A stretch of DNA of 20,497 bases from assembly GCA_938009275.1 (NCBI GenBank), contig CALLHY010000049.1, positions 1 to 20,497 on the forward strand, read 5' to 3'. A program made the position numbers and the translations under genes. Numbering within the stretch: the first letter of the stretch is position 1; every line of letters begins with the position of its first letter. A model generated the notes under the pieces. The model saw only the letters and a program-made list of their open reading frames with translations, was not told where the DNA came from and made no database searches. Positions 13,568 through 20,497 of the stretch are shown here, one piece after another. The stretch comes from an uncultured bacterium. GTDB taxonomy: Bacteria; Cloacimonadota; Cloacimonadia; Cloacimonadales; Cloacimonadaceae.

Positions 13568-14023
13568 ATGTTGACCTTAACAAATCTTGGAAAACCTGCC
13601 GGAAGAAAGAACAAGAAACGCCTTGGAAAAGGTCAGGGTTCGGGAACCGGTAAGCAAGCCGGACGCGGACACAAAGGTAAGAAAGCCCGTGCAGGCGGTA
13701 ATGTATCTCCAGCCTTTGAAGGCGGTCAGATGCCTATCCATCGCCGTTTACCCAAACGCGGCTTTAAAAACATCTTCCGCGTTGGTTACAGAGCATTGAA
13801 CCTTAATCGCTTGGAAGGCCTGGAAGAGACCGAATTTGATGTGGCTATGCTGGAAAAGATGGGGCTTATCCCATCAAAAGGCAAAAAAGCCAATGCGCCG
13901 GTTAAAGTCCTAGCTGGTGTTCAGGAAGAATTCACCAAAACCGTGCATATCAAAGCTAATGCTTTCTCAAAGAGAGCAAAAGAGATTATTGAAAAGTGCG
14001 GTGGCAAGGCGGAGGTAGTGTAA
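13568..14023 (+). CDS. rplO: 50S ribosomal protein L15
   Basis: A 151-aa L15, a late-assembly 23S binder. The long basic N-terminal extension contains RLGKGQGSGTGKQAGRGHKG (20-39) and FEGGQMPIHRRLPKRGFKN (57-75), both conserved. The C-terminal half (VKVLAGVQEEF, AFSKRAKEIIEKCGGKAEVV) is the globular domain. It ends 1 nt before the secY start, and its last codons carry the secY ribosome site. Confidence 0.97.
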   Translation: MLTLTNLGKPAGRKNKKRLGKGQGSGTGKQAGRGHKGKKARAGGNVSPAFEGGQMPIHRRLPKRGFKNIFRVGYRALNLNRLEGLEETEFDVAMLEKMGLIPSKGKKANAPVKVLAGVQEEFTKTVHIKANAFSKRAKEIIEKCGGKAEVV

Positions 14024-14024
14024 C

Positions 14025-15338
14025 TTGTTCAAGACTATCAGCAACATGTTCCGGATTCCGGACTTGAAGAAGAAGATATTATTTACCGCACTGTTTCTAG
14101 TGCTATACCGCATGGGTAGTTTTGTGCCCATCCCGGGTGTTGATGCTTCCGCTCTGCGTGCCTTCTTTGAAGGTGCCAGAGAGGGTGGCAACACTCTATT
14201 TGGTCTTTTAGACCTCTTCGTGGGTGGAAACTTTGAACGCGCCTCGGTATTTGCATTGGGTATAATGCCTTACATCACGGCTTCAATCGTGATTCAGCTC
14301 TTGGGTAGCATCATTCCCTATTTCGAGAAGCTGAGAAAAGAAGGTGCGGACGGACAAAAGAAGCTGAATCAGATTACCCGCTATGGTACGGTTGGTTTAG
14401 CTGCATTCAATGCAGTTACCATCACCATGTGGCTCACCAACCTTTCTGGTGGTGTTGTTCCCAGCCCGGGTGTTCTGTTTCACGTAACCGGTATTATTAC
14501 CCTTATCACCGGTACAATGATAGTAATGTGGATTGGTGAGCAGATCACTGAACACGGAATTGGTAATGGAATATCACTTATCATTTTCGCTGGTATCATT
14601 GCCCGTTACCCTGAAGGCTTTATCCGTATGTTCCAAAAAGTTGGGTCGGAGCCAAGCTATGCATGGAAAGCAATTGTTGCCATGGTATTAATGCTGGGTG
14701 TTACTGCCGCAGTTATTTTTGTGACAGAAGCTATCCGCAAAATACCAGTACAATATGCAAAGCGCATAGTAGGTCGCCGGGTTTATGGCGGACAAAGCAC
14801 CTATATTCCTTTACGTGTTAACACTGCTGGCGTTATCCCGATTATTTTTGCTCAAAGTATCCTTATGTTCCCTGCTACCATAGCCGCATTCTTTGGCCGT
14901 AGCGGTGGTTTCTGGGTTACCTTGCAGCAATGGCTTTCACCTGGTGCAGCGCTGTATACTATTCTCTATGTATCCTTCATCATCTTCTTTGCCTATTTCT
15001 ATACGGCAATTGTGTTGAACCCAACTGAGATGGCGGAGAACATGGTTAAATACGGTGGACACATCCCCGGTAAAAAGCCCGGTAAAAAAACTGCTGAGTA
15101 CATTAACAGTGTGCTGGTTAGAATAACGCTTCCCGGTGCAATATTCTTCGCATTTGTAGCGTTGTTGCCAGAAATCATGAGCCACCGTTTCGATCTGCCA
15201 TTCTACTTTGGTGGAACTGGCTTGATCATCGTTGTCGGTGTAGCTCTGGATACCTTGCAACAAATAGAATCTCATCTCGTGATGCGTCATTATGATGGCT
15301 TCATGAAGAAAGGCAAATTGCGCGGACGTTCCAGCTAG
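14025..15338 (+). CDS. secY: Preprotein translocase subunit SecY
   Basis: A 437-aa SecY, the pore subunit of the SecYEG channel in the inner membrane. The start is TTG at 14025 after GGAGGT (14011-14016). Ten hydrophobic segments can be traced; NGISLIIFAGI, YGGQSTYIPLRVNTAGVIPI and NPTEMAENMVKYGGHIPG are signature stretches. In the cytoplasmic loop that contacts SecA, E. coli PGIRPG is PGKKPG here, so Lys351 stands at the place of the functionally important Arg357; I recall Lys at this place in Bacteroidetes-type SecY, which would fit FCB affinity. Length is normal. Its position in the spc block ties membrane insertion capacity to ribosome production. Confidence 0.98.
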   Translation: MFKTISNMFRIPDLKKKILFTALFLVLYRMGSFVPIPGVDASALRAFFEGAREGGNTLFGLLDLFVGGNFERASVFALGIMPYITASIVIQLLGSIIPYFEKLRKEGADGQKKLNQITRYGTVGLAAFNAVTITMWLTNLSGGVVPSPGVLFHVTGIITLITGTMIVMWIGEQITEHGIGNGISLIIFAGIIARYPEGFIRMFQKVGSEPSYAWKAIVAMVLMLGVTAAVIFVTEAIRKIPVQYAKRIVGRRVYGGQSTYIPLRVNTAGVIPIIFAQSILMFPATIAAFFGRSGGFWVTLQQWLSPGAALYTILYVSFIIFFAYFYTAIVLNPTEMAENMVKYGGHIPGKKPGKKTAEYINSVLVRITLPGAIFFAFVALLPEIMSHRFDLPFYFGGTGLIIVVGVALDTLQQIESHLVMRHYDGFMKKGKLRGRSS

Positions 15339-15340
15339 AT

Positions 15341-16099
15341 ATGATCTACCTCAAAACACCTTCGGAAATAGACAAAATGCGTAGAAGCTGCCAGATAATT
15401 GGCCAACTGCTGGATTCGCTTGAAGGGCTTATCCGCCCAGGTGTGAATACGCTGGAGCTGGATATTTATGCTGAGGATTTTATCCGCAGCAAGGGTGCTA
15501 TACCCTCCTTTAAAGGCTATCAGATACCCGGGTTAAAGCCATTTCCGGGTTCGATCTGCGCCTCGGTGAATTCGGCTATTGTCCATGGCATTCCAAGAAA
15601 AGACCTGGTTCTTTTAGAAGGTGATATCATTGGTATCGACGTAGGCGTAGTGCTGGACGGATACCACGGTGATGCAGCCCGAAGCTATAGGGTAGGCAAA
15701 GTTAGTGAAGCAGCCGACAGGCTACTAAACTCAACTTTAGAATCCCTGTACATAGGCATCGCAGCAGCAAGAGAAGGTAACCGCATTGGAGACATATCCC
15801 ATGCCATTGGCTCTTTTATCTCGGCTAAAGGCTATTTCGTAGCAGACAACCTTACCGGACACGGTATTGGCAAGTCTTTGCATGAAGAGCCACAGATACC
15901 CAATTCCGGTAAGCCCGGAAGAGGCCCGAGAATAGCCGCAGGAATGACCTTTGCCATAGAACCTATGGTAAACATCGGAACTAACTGCGTGAAAGAAAAG
16001 GGATGGGAATTCCATGTAGCGGATGATTCACTGTCTGCACATTATGAACACACGATTCTGGTAACAGATGGTGAACCTGAAATTCTAACGATTGCATGA
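15341..16099 (+). CDS. map: Type I methionine aminopeptidase
   Basis: A 252-aa MetAP that removes the N-terminal Met from nascent proteins. The pita-bread fold metal ligands are all present: Asp100, Asp111, His174, Glu207 and Glu236, with the catalytic His82 in AIVHGIP and His181 in SLHEEP. A short extra loop (YQIPGLKPFPG, 60-70) precedes the SICASVNSAIVHG segment compared with E. coli. It begins 2 nt after secY and ends in GCATGAGGAG, whose GAGGAG is the infA ribosome site. The adk gene often found before map is absent. Confidence 0.97.
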   Translation: MIYLKTPSEIDKMRRSCQIIGQLLDSLEGLIRPGVNTLELDIYAEDFIRSKGAIPSFKGYQIPGLKPFPGSICASVNSAIVHGIPRKDLVLLEGDIIGIDVGVVLDGYHGDAARSYRVGKVSEAADRLLNSTLESLYIGIAAAREGNRIGDISHAIGSFISAKGYFVADNLTGHGIGKSLHEEPQIPNSGKPGRGPRIAAGMTFAIEPMVNIGTNCVKEKGWEFHVADDSLSAHYEHTILVTDGEPEILTIA

Positions 16100-16112
16100 G
16101 GAGTCGTATATA

Positions 16113-16331
16113 ATGAGTAAGTCCGGCGTTATTGAAGTGGAAGGAATAGTTACCGAAGCCCTTCCCAACACGACATTCCGCGTTGAGCTGGAAAATGGCC
16201 ACGAGATATTGGCACATTCTTCGGGTAAGATGCGCATGAACTATATAAGAATCCTGCCAGGGGATAAGGTTAAAGTGGAGCTATCTCCATACGATCTTTC
16301 CCGCGGTAGAATTACATACCGTTATAAATAA
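16113..16331 (+). CDS. infA: Translation initiation factor IF-1
   Basis: A 72-aa IF-1, an OB-fold protein that occupies the 30S A site during initiation. The central part, LPNTTFRVELENGHEILAHS then GKMRMNYIRILPGDKV, is almost identical to the E. coli protein. ATG 16113 gives exactly the normal length; an in-frame ATG at 16092 would overlap map. GAGGAG (16097-16102) lies 10 nt upstream. It is followed by the longest gap inside the operon (42 nt) before rpmJ. Confidence 0.98.
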   Translation: MSKSGVIEVEGIVTEALPNTTFRVELENGHEILAHSSGKMRMNYIRILPGDKVKVELSPYDLSRGRITYRYK

Positions 16332-16373
16332 AGATTGCACCATGCTTAATAAGCTAATTGCAAGGAGACAACA

Positions 16374-16490
16374 ATGAAAGTGAAAGCTTCAGTTAAGATA
16401 ATCTGCAAAGATTGTAGAATAATCAAGCGCTACGGCGTGATACGTGTTATCTGCAGCTCTAACCCCAAACACAAGCAGAGACAGGGTTAA
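16374..16490 (+). CDS. rpmJ: 50S ribosomal protein L36, zinc-binding
   Basis: A 38-aa L36 with the CCCH zinc site intact: Cys11, Cys14, Cys27 and His33. The sequence MKVKASVKIICKDCRIIKR continues through YGVIRVIC to NPKHKQRQG. It starts 8 nt after AAGGAGA (16361-16367) and lies 11 nt before rpsM, exactly where the infA-rpmJ-rpsM order predicts it. The 38-residue length is standard. The zinc-independent paralog is not here. Confidence 0.97.
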   Translation: MKVKASVKIICKDCRIIKRYGVIRVICSSNPKHKQRQG

Positions 16491-16501
16491 GGAGGATAAA
16501 C

Positions 16502-16870
16502 TTGGCACACATCGCAGGTATTGAACTTCCCAGAACTAAGAGATTGTTCATTGGGCTTACTTATATCTATGGTATCGGTAGAACCCTTGCCAAGGATATC
16601 TGCAAGAAAGCTAATATCGATGAAATGAAAAAGGTCTCAGACCTAAGCCTTGATGAAGAAAAGCTTCTTCGTGACATTATTCAAAACGAATATGTTGTAG
16701 AGGGTAGCCTCAGAACTCAAGTAGCTATGAATATTAAACGCCTGATGGAAATCGGCTGCTATCGTGGAATGCGTCACAAACGCGGTCTTCCCGTTCGTGG
16801 ACAAAGAACCCACACCAACGCCAGAACCCGTAAGGGTCCTCGTGGCAGCGCCATTAAGAAGAAGAAGTAG
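16502..16870 (+). CDS. rpsM: 30S ribosomal protein S13
   Basis: A 122-aa S13, the head protein that bridges to L5 and touches P-site tRNA with its tail. The start is TTG at 16502, 6 nt after AAGGAGG (16489-16495). MAHIAGIELPRTKR, the H2TH-like IYGIGRTLAKDIC and the C-terminal RGMRHKRGLPVRGQRTHTNA (90-109) followed by RTRKGPRG are conserved. The tail ends in a Lys run. It opens the alpha block. Confidence 0.98.
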   Translation: MAHIAGIELPRTKRLFIGLTYIYGIGRTLAKDICKKANIDEMKKVSDLSLDEEKLLRDIIQNEYVVEGSLRTQVAMNIKRLMEIGCYRGMRHKRGLPVRGQRTHTNARTRKGPRGSAIKKKK

Positions 16871-16879
16871 GAGCACATC

Positions 16880-17269
16880 ATGGCAAAGAAAACCAGAGTA
16901 AAAAAGAAGCGCGTACGTCTTGCCTTTGATGAAGGCTTGGTCTTCGTTCATTCCAGTTTTAACAATACTATAGTATCGCTTACAGACCGAGCCGGTAATG
17001 TCCTTGCATGGTCAAGCGGTGGAAAAGTTGGTAACAAGGGTTCTCGTAAAAGCACTCCTTTTGCTGCACAGATGGCCGCTGCTGAAGTAGCCAAAGTAGG
17101 CATGGAAATGGGAATCCAAAAAGTGGGTGTTATAGTTAAAGGTCCCGGTGGTGGTAGAGAGTCTGCCATTCGTGCGGTGAATGCTGCAGGAATAAAAGTC
17201 ACCATGATTAAGGACGAAACCCCCATCCCTCATAATGGTTGCCGTCCACCCAAAACCAGAAGGATATAA
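16880..17269 (+). CDS. rpsK: 30S ribosomal protein S11
   Basis: A 129-aa S11, on the 30S platform near the E-site mRNA. HSSFNNTIVSLTDRAGNVL, SGGKVGNKGSRKSTPFAAQM, GPGGGRESAIRA and the closing HNGCRPPKTRRI are diagnostic. TAGGAGCAC (16868-16876) precedes the ATG. Normal length; 11 nt before rpsD. Confidence 0.98.
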   Translation: MAKKTRVKKKRVRLAFDEGLVFVHSSFNNTIVSLTDRAGNVLAWSSGGKVGNKGSRKSTPFAAQMAAAEVAKVGMEMGIQKVGVIVKGPGGGRESAIRAVNAAGIKVTMIKDETPIPHNGCRPPKTRRI

Positions 17270-17280
17270 GGAGAGGAATA

Positions 17281-17898
17281 ATGGCAAGATATACCGGACC
17301 CAAAGCAAGATTATGCCGCAAATTCGGCGAAAACATCTTTGGCGCAGCCAAGTACGACAAGATACTTGGAAAGCGTAAGTTCCCTCCAGGTCAGCATGGA
17401 AAAAACATGCGTCGTAAGCTTAGCGATTATGGTGTTCACCTAAAAGAAAAGCAAAAGCTTCGCAGCACCTACTGCTTGATGGAGAAACAGTTTAAGAATT
17501 ACTTTGTTAAGGCTGCCAAGGCAGCTGGCGTAACAGGTGATAACCTGCTTATGCTGCTGGAGCGTCGCTTAGACAACGTAGTGTATCGTTTAGGTTTCGC
17601 CGTCACACGCATGCAGGCTCGTCAGTTTGTAACCCATGGCCATTTCATGGTTAATGGTAAAAAAGTAGACATCCCTTCTTTCCTTTGCAAAGAGGGAGAC
17701 ATCATCGAAGTGAAGCCAAAAAGCAGAGGTATGAAGCTGTTGGTGGATGCTATCGAGAGAACCGAAGTCAGCTCGCCTTACTCATGGCTGAGTGTCGATA
17801 AAGAGAATTTCCGCGGTCAATTCAACGCAATTCCCGCAGCAAGCGAGATACCGGTCACTGTTGACCTGCGTCTCATCGTTGAGTTCTATTCCAAATAA
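17281..17898 (+). CDS. rpsD: 30S ribosomal protein S4
   Basis: A 205-aa S4, a primary 16S rRNA binder; in E. coli it represses the alpha operon. ATG 17281 follows AAGGAGAGG (17268-17276); an in-frame ATG at 17239 would overlap rpsK. MARYTGPKARLCRKFG opens the protein, FPPGQHGKN (39-47) follows, and the S4 RNA-binding domain spans about 92-150 (ERRLDNVVYRLGFAVTRMQA). Only Cys12 remains in the N-terminal zinc region, so this is the zinc-independent form. The C-terminus LRLIVEFYSK is standard. Confidence 0.98.
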   Translation: MARYTGPKARLCRKFGENIFGAAKYDKILGKRKFPPGQHGKNMRRKLSDYGVHLKEKQKLRSTYCLMEKQFKNYFVKAAKAAGVTGDNLLMLLERRLDNVVYRLGFAVTRMQARQFVTHGHFMVNGKKVDIPSFLCKEGDIIEVKPKSRGMKLLVDAIERTEVSSPYSWLSVDKENFRGQFNAIPAASEIPVTVDLRLIVEFYSK

Positions 17899-17920
17899 TG
17901 CTCATCAGCAAGGAGCCGCT

Positions 17921-19078
17921 ATGATGTATCTTGAACCTTTGCAAATGCCCGATAGTGTAGAACACGATAAGAATACTTATTCGCGTAACTTCGGAAAGTT
18001 TGAAATCGGTCCTCTGGAACCGGGTTTTGGCACTACTCTGGGTAACACCCTGCGTAGGATTCTGCTGTCTTCCATACAGGGAGCAGCGGTACGCTTCGTG
18101 CGTATAGAAGGTCTGCACCACGAATTTCTGCCCATTCCGGGGACTAATTCAGATTATATCGATTTAATCTTACGGATTAAGCAGCTCGTTATTCTCTCCA
18201 CTTCCGTGGAAGAAGTGCAAATCGTGCTGGAACACAAGGGAAAAGGCGTTATTACCGCATCATTGATTCAGGAAAACGCCAATGTAAAAATCATCAATAA
18301 AGACCTCTACCTCTTGGAAGTAGTGGAAGATATTGATTTCAAAATCGAGATGATTGTTGGTATCGGCAGGGGCTACGTATCCTCCGATCGCCAGAATCCT
18401 GAAGGTAAAGCCGTGGGATTTATTCCCATCGATTCCATCTATTCTCCCATCCTAAAGGTTAACTTCAGCGTTAGCCATCAAAGGGTAAAAGAAAGAATGA
18501 ATTTCGACAGGCTTATCCTCGAAATCCATTCCAATGGGGCAATGGAGCCCAAGATCGCTTTGTTCTTAGCTGCCAAGATTCTAAAAGATATGGCAGCCAA
18601 GATTTCCCTGTTCGAAACCGAGCCGGAATACATTCGCGATGTTGAGCTTGATCCTTACCTGGAAGAAAAGGAACGCATCCTCCGCATGAGCGTACGCGAA
18701 ATCGAACTAACCGTTCGTGCCGCAAACTGCTTGGCCGGAGCGAAGATCGAAACTATCGGTGAACTCGTTTCCAAAACCGAAGCTGAGATGCTTAAGTTCC
18801 GCAATTTCGGTAAGAAATCCCTTGAGGAAATCATGCAAAAACTAAAAAAATACGATCTGGAACTCGGTATGGATGTTGATGGCATCTACCGGAAGATTAA
18901 AGAAGCCAGAAGCCGTGGCGTTCTTCCCGCAGAAGATGATACTGCTCCTGTTTCCGCAACAACTCAGATTGATGAAGACATCGACGATGATGATGATTCC
19001 GATCTGGTGATTGCAAGCACCCCCCGTAAGCCGGTTCCAGCCCCTAAAAAGAAGGTGAAAAATGCGACACAGACTTGA
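17921..19078 (+). CDS. rpoA: DNA-directed RNA polymerase subunit alpha with extended C-terminal tail
   Basis: A 385-aa alpha subunit; the usual bacterial length is about 310-350. ATG 17921 (or the adjacent ATG 17924) follows AAGGAG (17910-17915); longer starts lie inside rpsD. The N-terminal assembly domain (about 1-240) has FGKFEIGPLEPGFGTTLGNT then LRRILLSS. The C-terminal domain (about 256-318) has ELTVRAANCL with Arg266 at the place of E. coli Arg265, the UP-element contact, and FRNFGKKSLEEI. After the usual end, residues 331-385 form a low-complexity tail: an acidic run DEDIDDDDDSD (351-361), then a Pro/Lys-rich PRKPVPAPKKKVK (368-380). The tail codons supply the rplQ ribosome site, and the 3' end overlaps rplQ by 17 nt. 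Confidence 0.97.
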   Translation: MMYLEPLQMPDSVEHDKNTYSRNFGKFEIGPLEPGFGTTLGNTLRRILLSSIQGAAVRFVRIEGLHHEFLPIPGTNSDYIDLILRIKQLVILSTSVEEVQIVLEHKGKGVITASLIQENANVKIINKDLYLLEVVEDIDFKIEMIVGIGRGYVSSDRQNPEGKAVGFIPIDSIYSPILKVNFSVSHQRVKERMNFDRLILEIHSNGAMEPKIALFLAAKILKDMAAKISLFETEPEYIRDVELDPYLEEKERILRMSVREIELTVRAANCLAGAKIETIGELVSKTEAEMLKFRNFGKKSLEEIMQKLKKYDLELGMDVDGIYRKIKEARSRGVLPAEDDTAPVSATTQIDEDIDDDDDSDLVIASTPRKPVPAPKKKVKNATQT

Positions 19079-19469
19079 AGGTAGAAAATTCGGACGTGAA
19101 ATGGATGCCAGACGCCTGATGATGAGAAACCTCGTCAAATCTATGGTTGAACACGGTCAGTTAAATACCACTCTTGCCAAAGCCAAAGAAATGAGAGGTC
19201 ACGTTGACCGGGTTATCACCTATGGTAAGGCTAATACCGTCCATGCCAGAAGATTGGCATACAGCATCCTAGGCGATCGTGCCCTGGTTAAAAAGCTGTT
19301 CGACGAAATCGCTCCTGCATTCCAGGGACGCAACGGTGGTTACACCCGCGTGATCAAAGCCGGATTCCGCAAAGGCGATTCCGCCCCCATGGCGATCATC
19401 CAGTTTGTGGAAGAATCCACGATCAAGCCCAAAAAAGACTCCATCAAAGCCAAAGACCTGAATAAGTAA
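19062..19469 (+). CDS. rplQ: 50S ribosomal protein L17
   Basis: A 135-aa L17 from the 50S solvent face near the tunnel exit, last gene of the alpha block. MRHRLEGRKFGREMDARRLM, NLVKSMVEHGQLNTTLAKAK and GGYTRVIKAGFRKGDSAPMA are family signatures. It starts inside rpoA (17-nt overlap) with AAGAAGGTGA (19048-19057) as ribosome site. The C-terminal KPKKDSIKAKDLNK is a short basic tail. The operon terminator begins 22 nt after the stop. Confidence 0.98.
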   Translation: MRHRLEGRKFGREMDARRLMMRNLVKSMVEHGQLNTTLAKAKEMRGHVDRVITYGKANTVHARRLAYSILGDRALVKKLFDEIAPAFQGRNGGYTRVIKAGFRKGDSAPMAIIQFVEESTIKPKKDSIKAKDLNK

Positions 19470-19490
19470 ATAATACTTAGCTTATACAAC

Positions 19491-19521
19491 AAAGAGCGGG
19501 AGATGTTCTCCCGCTCTTTTT
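19491..19521. terminator. Intrinsic terminator of the ribosomal operon, probably bidirectional
   Basis: AAAGAGCGGGAGA (19491-19503) pairs perfectly over 13 bp with TCTCCCGCTCTTT (19507-19519) around a 3-nt loop. Five T residues (19517-19521) serve the plus strand. On the minus strand the stem ends in TTT and lies 14 nt past the stop of the convergent gene, so it may terminate both units, more weakly on the minus strand. Confidence 0.92.
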
Positions 19522-19535
19522 GTATGCAAACCAAT

Positions 19536-20497
19536 CTATTTCAGTACTATCAGTTTCTCTGTATATACCTTGTTTGAAGTGCTTGCCTTCACGAAGTATA
19601 AACCATTCGATACCCTATTACCACTATTATCACAAGTGTCCCAGTTTATACTATGCATTCCGGGCTTCAGGCTATCATTCACCAGGCGTGTAACAAGCTG
19701 CCCTTTGCTGTTATATATGCTTACATCAACCTGATCAGCAGCACTTAAGCCAAGTTTTATGGTAGCACTTACTGCACAGGGATTGGGATAGCAACCGCTT
19801 AATCCGCTCACCGCAGGTACTTCGAGCGGGTCGTAGCTACTAACAGAAACTAATACAGACCATTCCTGCTCAATCTGGTTAATCTCATCACTAATTCTGG
19901 CTACCACAGCATGAGTTCCGGCTGTACTAAACTGATGCGAGTATTCTGTTGTTGTCCCAGTCATTTGCGAGCCTCCAACCCACCATTCATACCCAAGGTC
20001 GCTATCCACATCTGAAGCAGTCACGGCGAACTCAATAGTGGTACCTGCTAACACTTCAATCACGCTCTGTGTAGGGTTGTAGCTGATAATCATGGGAGCA
20101 TCATTCACGGGATGCACATTGATGTTGGTAGTGGCACTGGCAGTTAACCTCCTGCCGTTGTCGTTCACCGTTACTGTAATCTGCTCGCTACCAAACCAAT
20201 TTGGCAAAGCACTGATGTTTAGCATCAGCCCATTCACCTCACAGATGAGGTTAGTGGTTTCGGATACTGATACTGAAAGGTTCTGCGAATCTACATCAGA
20301 TACACAGGCCGACAAGTCCAGCACCATGCTTTCATCTTCATCGAACTCATAGCTGGTTAAGAGGTTTATGGTGGGAGCATCATTCACGGGATGCACAATG
20401 ATGTTGGTAGTGGCACTGGCAGTTAACCTTCTGCCGTTGTCATTCACCGTTACTGTAATCTGCTCGCTACCAAACCAATTTGGCAAAGCACTGATGT
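19536..20497 (-). CDS. Secreted/surface tandem-repeat protein with C-terminal sorting domain (5' partial)
   Basis: The 3' portion (about 320 residues) of a larger protein; the frame stays open to the window edge, and any apparent start near 20486 is a Leu codon within a repeat. Reading toward the C-terminus it has: Ig/cadherin-like repeats of 93 residues with WFGSEQITVTVNDNGRRLTA and the HPVNDAP motif (tandem-95/VNDAP type); a PKD-like domain (ASDVDSDLGYEWWVGG ... STAGTHAVVARISD); then a C-terminal domain beginning CYPNPC, with VDVSIYNSKGQLVTRLV, NGLYFVKAS and the end YTEKLIVLK. That last domain matches FlgD-Ig/Por-secretion (type IX) sorting domains. The protein is probably exported and surface-attached or released. 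Its exact ligand is unknown. Convergent with rplQ; the shared terminator lies 14 nt after the stop. Confidence 0.88.
   Translation of the reverse strand, partial: ISALPNWFGSEQITVTVNDNGRRLTASATTNIIVHPVNDAPTINLLTSYEFDEDESMVLDLSACVSDVDSQNLSVSVSETTNLICEVNGLMLNISALPNWFGSEQITVTVNDNGRRLTASATTNINVHPVNDAPMIISYNPTQSVIEVLAGTTIEFAVTASDVDSDLGYEWWVGGSQMTGTTTEYSHQFSTAGTHAVVARISDEINQIEQEWSVLVSVSSYDPLEVPAVSGLSGCYPNPCAVSATIKLGLSAADQVDVSIYNSKGQLVTRLVNDSLKPGMHSINWDTCDNSGNRVSNGLYFVKASTSNKVYTEKLIVLK
20093..20218. repeat. 279-bp-period tandem repeat, copy nearer the 3' end of the gene
   Basis: This 126-bp stretch matches 20372-20497 at a constant offset of 279 bp (93 codons), with only three differences seen by eye; one changes an amino acid (Asn versus Ile before VHPVND). 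It encodes the NWFGSEQ...VNDAP half of the Ig-like unit. Such near-identity points to recent duplication or gene conversion. Confidence 0.85.
20372..20497. repeat. 279-bp-period tandem repeat, copy at the right window edge
   Basis: Second visible copy of the 279-bp repeat in the surface-protein gene, cut by the window end. Further copies probably continue beyond it, since the frame remains open. Confidence 0.8.

Noticed and set aside
20092..20352. An 86-codon plus-strand frame opposite the surface-protein gene
   Set aside because: It is a shadow of the tandem-repeat coding sequence on the minus strand, without a ribosome site.

Overview
The window is a bacterial chromosome segment built around an essentially complete, single-direction ribosomal protein superoperon (S10, spc and alpha blocks fused, about 5.07-19.47 kb, plus strand). 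It is flanked on the left by an accessory region with a REP-type transposase and its repeats, and on the right by a convergent gene for a large secreted repeat protein. Several features fit the FCB group, and Candidatus Cloacimonadota is my best guess: a protein ending in a FlgD/type IX-like C-terminal sorting domain, a SUMF1-domain lipoprotein with chitobiase-like repeats, a DUF234-type ATPase, moderate GC, and the gene order secY-map-infA-rpmJ without adk. This is an inference from gene content and remembered family sequences; no search was run.

Left part (1-4.9 kb). A cluster of GC-rich palindromic repeats (191-355) precedes a 446-aa lipoprotein gene (674-2014). It carries two approximately 79-aa chitobiase/Fn3-associated repeats and a C-terminal SUMF1/FGE-like domain. 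A second repeat group (2061-2109) separates it from a 221-aa REP-associated tyrosine transposase (RAYT, 2196-2861). A third repeat group starts at the base after the RAYT stop codon (2862-2998). The first and third groups contain equal-length (139 bp) copies of one composite element. A noncoding stretch with two inverted repeats (3068-3183) leads to a 455-aa P-loop ATPase with a winged-helix region and a PD-(D/E)XK-like C-terminus (3314-4681).

Centre (4.78-19.52 kb). A candidate promoter, a 7-bp hairpin and an unannotated 59-codon reading frame with a strong Shine-Dalgarno (4893-5072) lead into rpsJ, overlapping its GTG start by 8 nt. The operon then runs rpsJ-rplC-rplD-rplW-rplB-rpsS-rplV-rpsC-rplP-rpmC-rpsQ-rplN-rplX-rplE-rpsN-rpsH-rplF-rplR-rpsE-rpmD-rplO-secY-map-infA-rpmJ-rpsM-rpsK-rpsD-rpoA-rplQ. 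Intergenic gaps are 42 nt or less and several genes overlap, so the block is probably co-transcribed and translationally coupled. It encodes ribosomal proteins, the Sec channel, N-terminal Met removal, IF-1 and the RNA polymerase alpha subunit. Eight of the thirty genes start with GTG or TTG. RpoA has an unusual approximately 55-residue acidic-then-basic tail. A strong intrinsic terminator (19491-19521) ends the block.

Right edge (19.54-20.50 kb, minus strand). This is the 3' part of a gene for a cell-surface or secreted protein: tandem 93-residue Ig/cadherin-like repeats (VNDAP motif), a PKD-like domain and a C-terminal sorting domain. Its 5' end lies outside the window, and the terminator sits between the two convergent transcription units.
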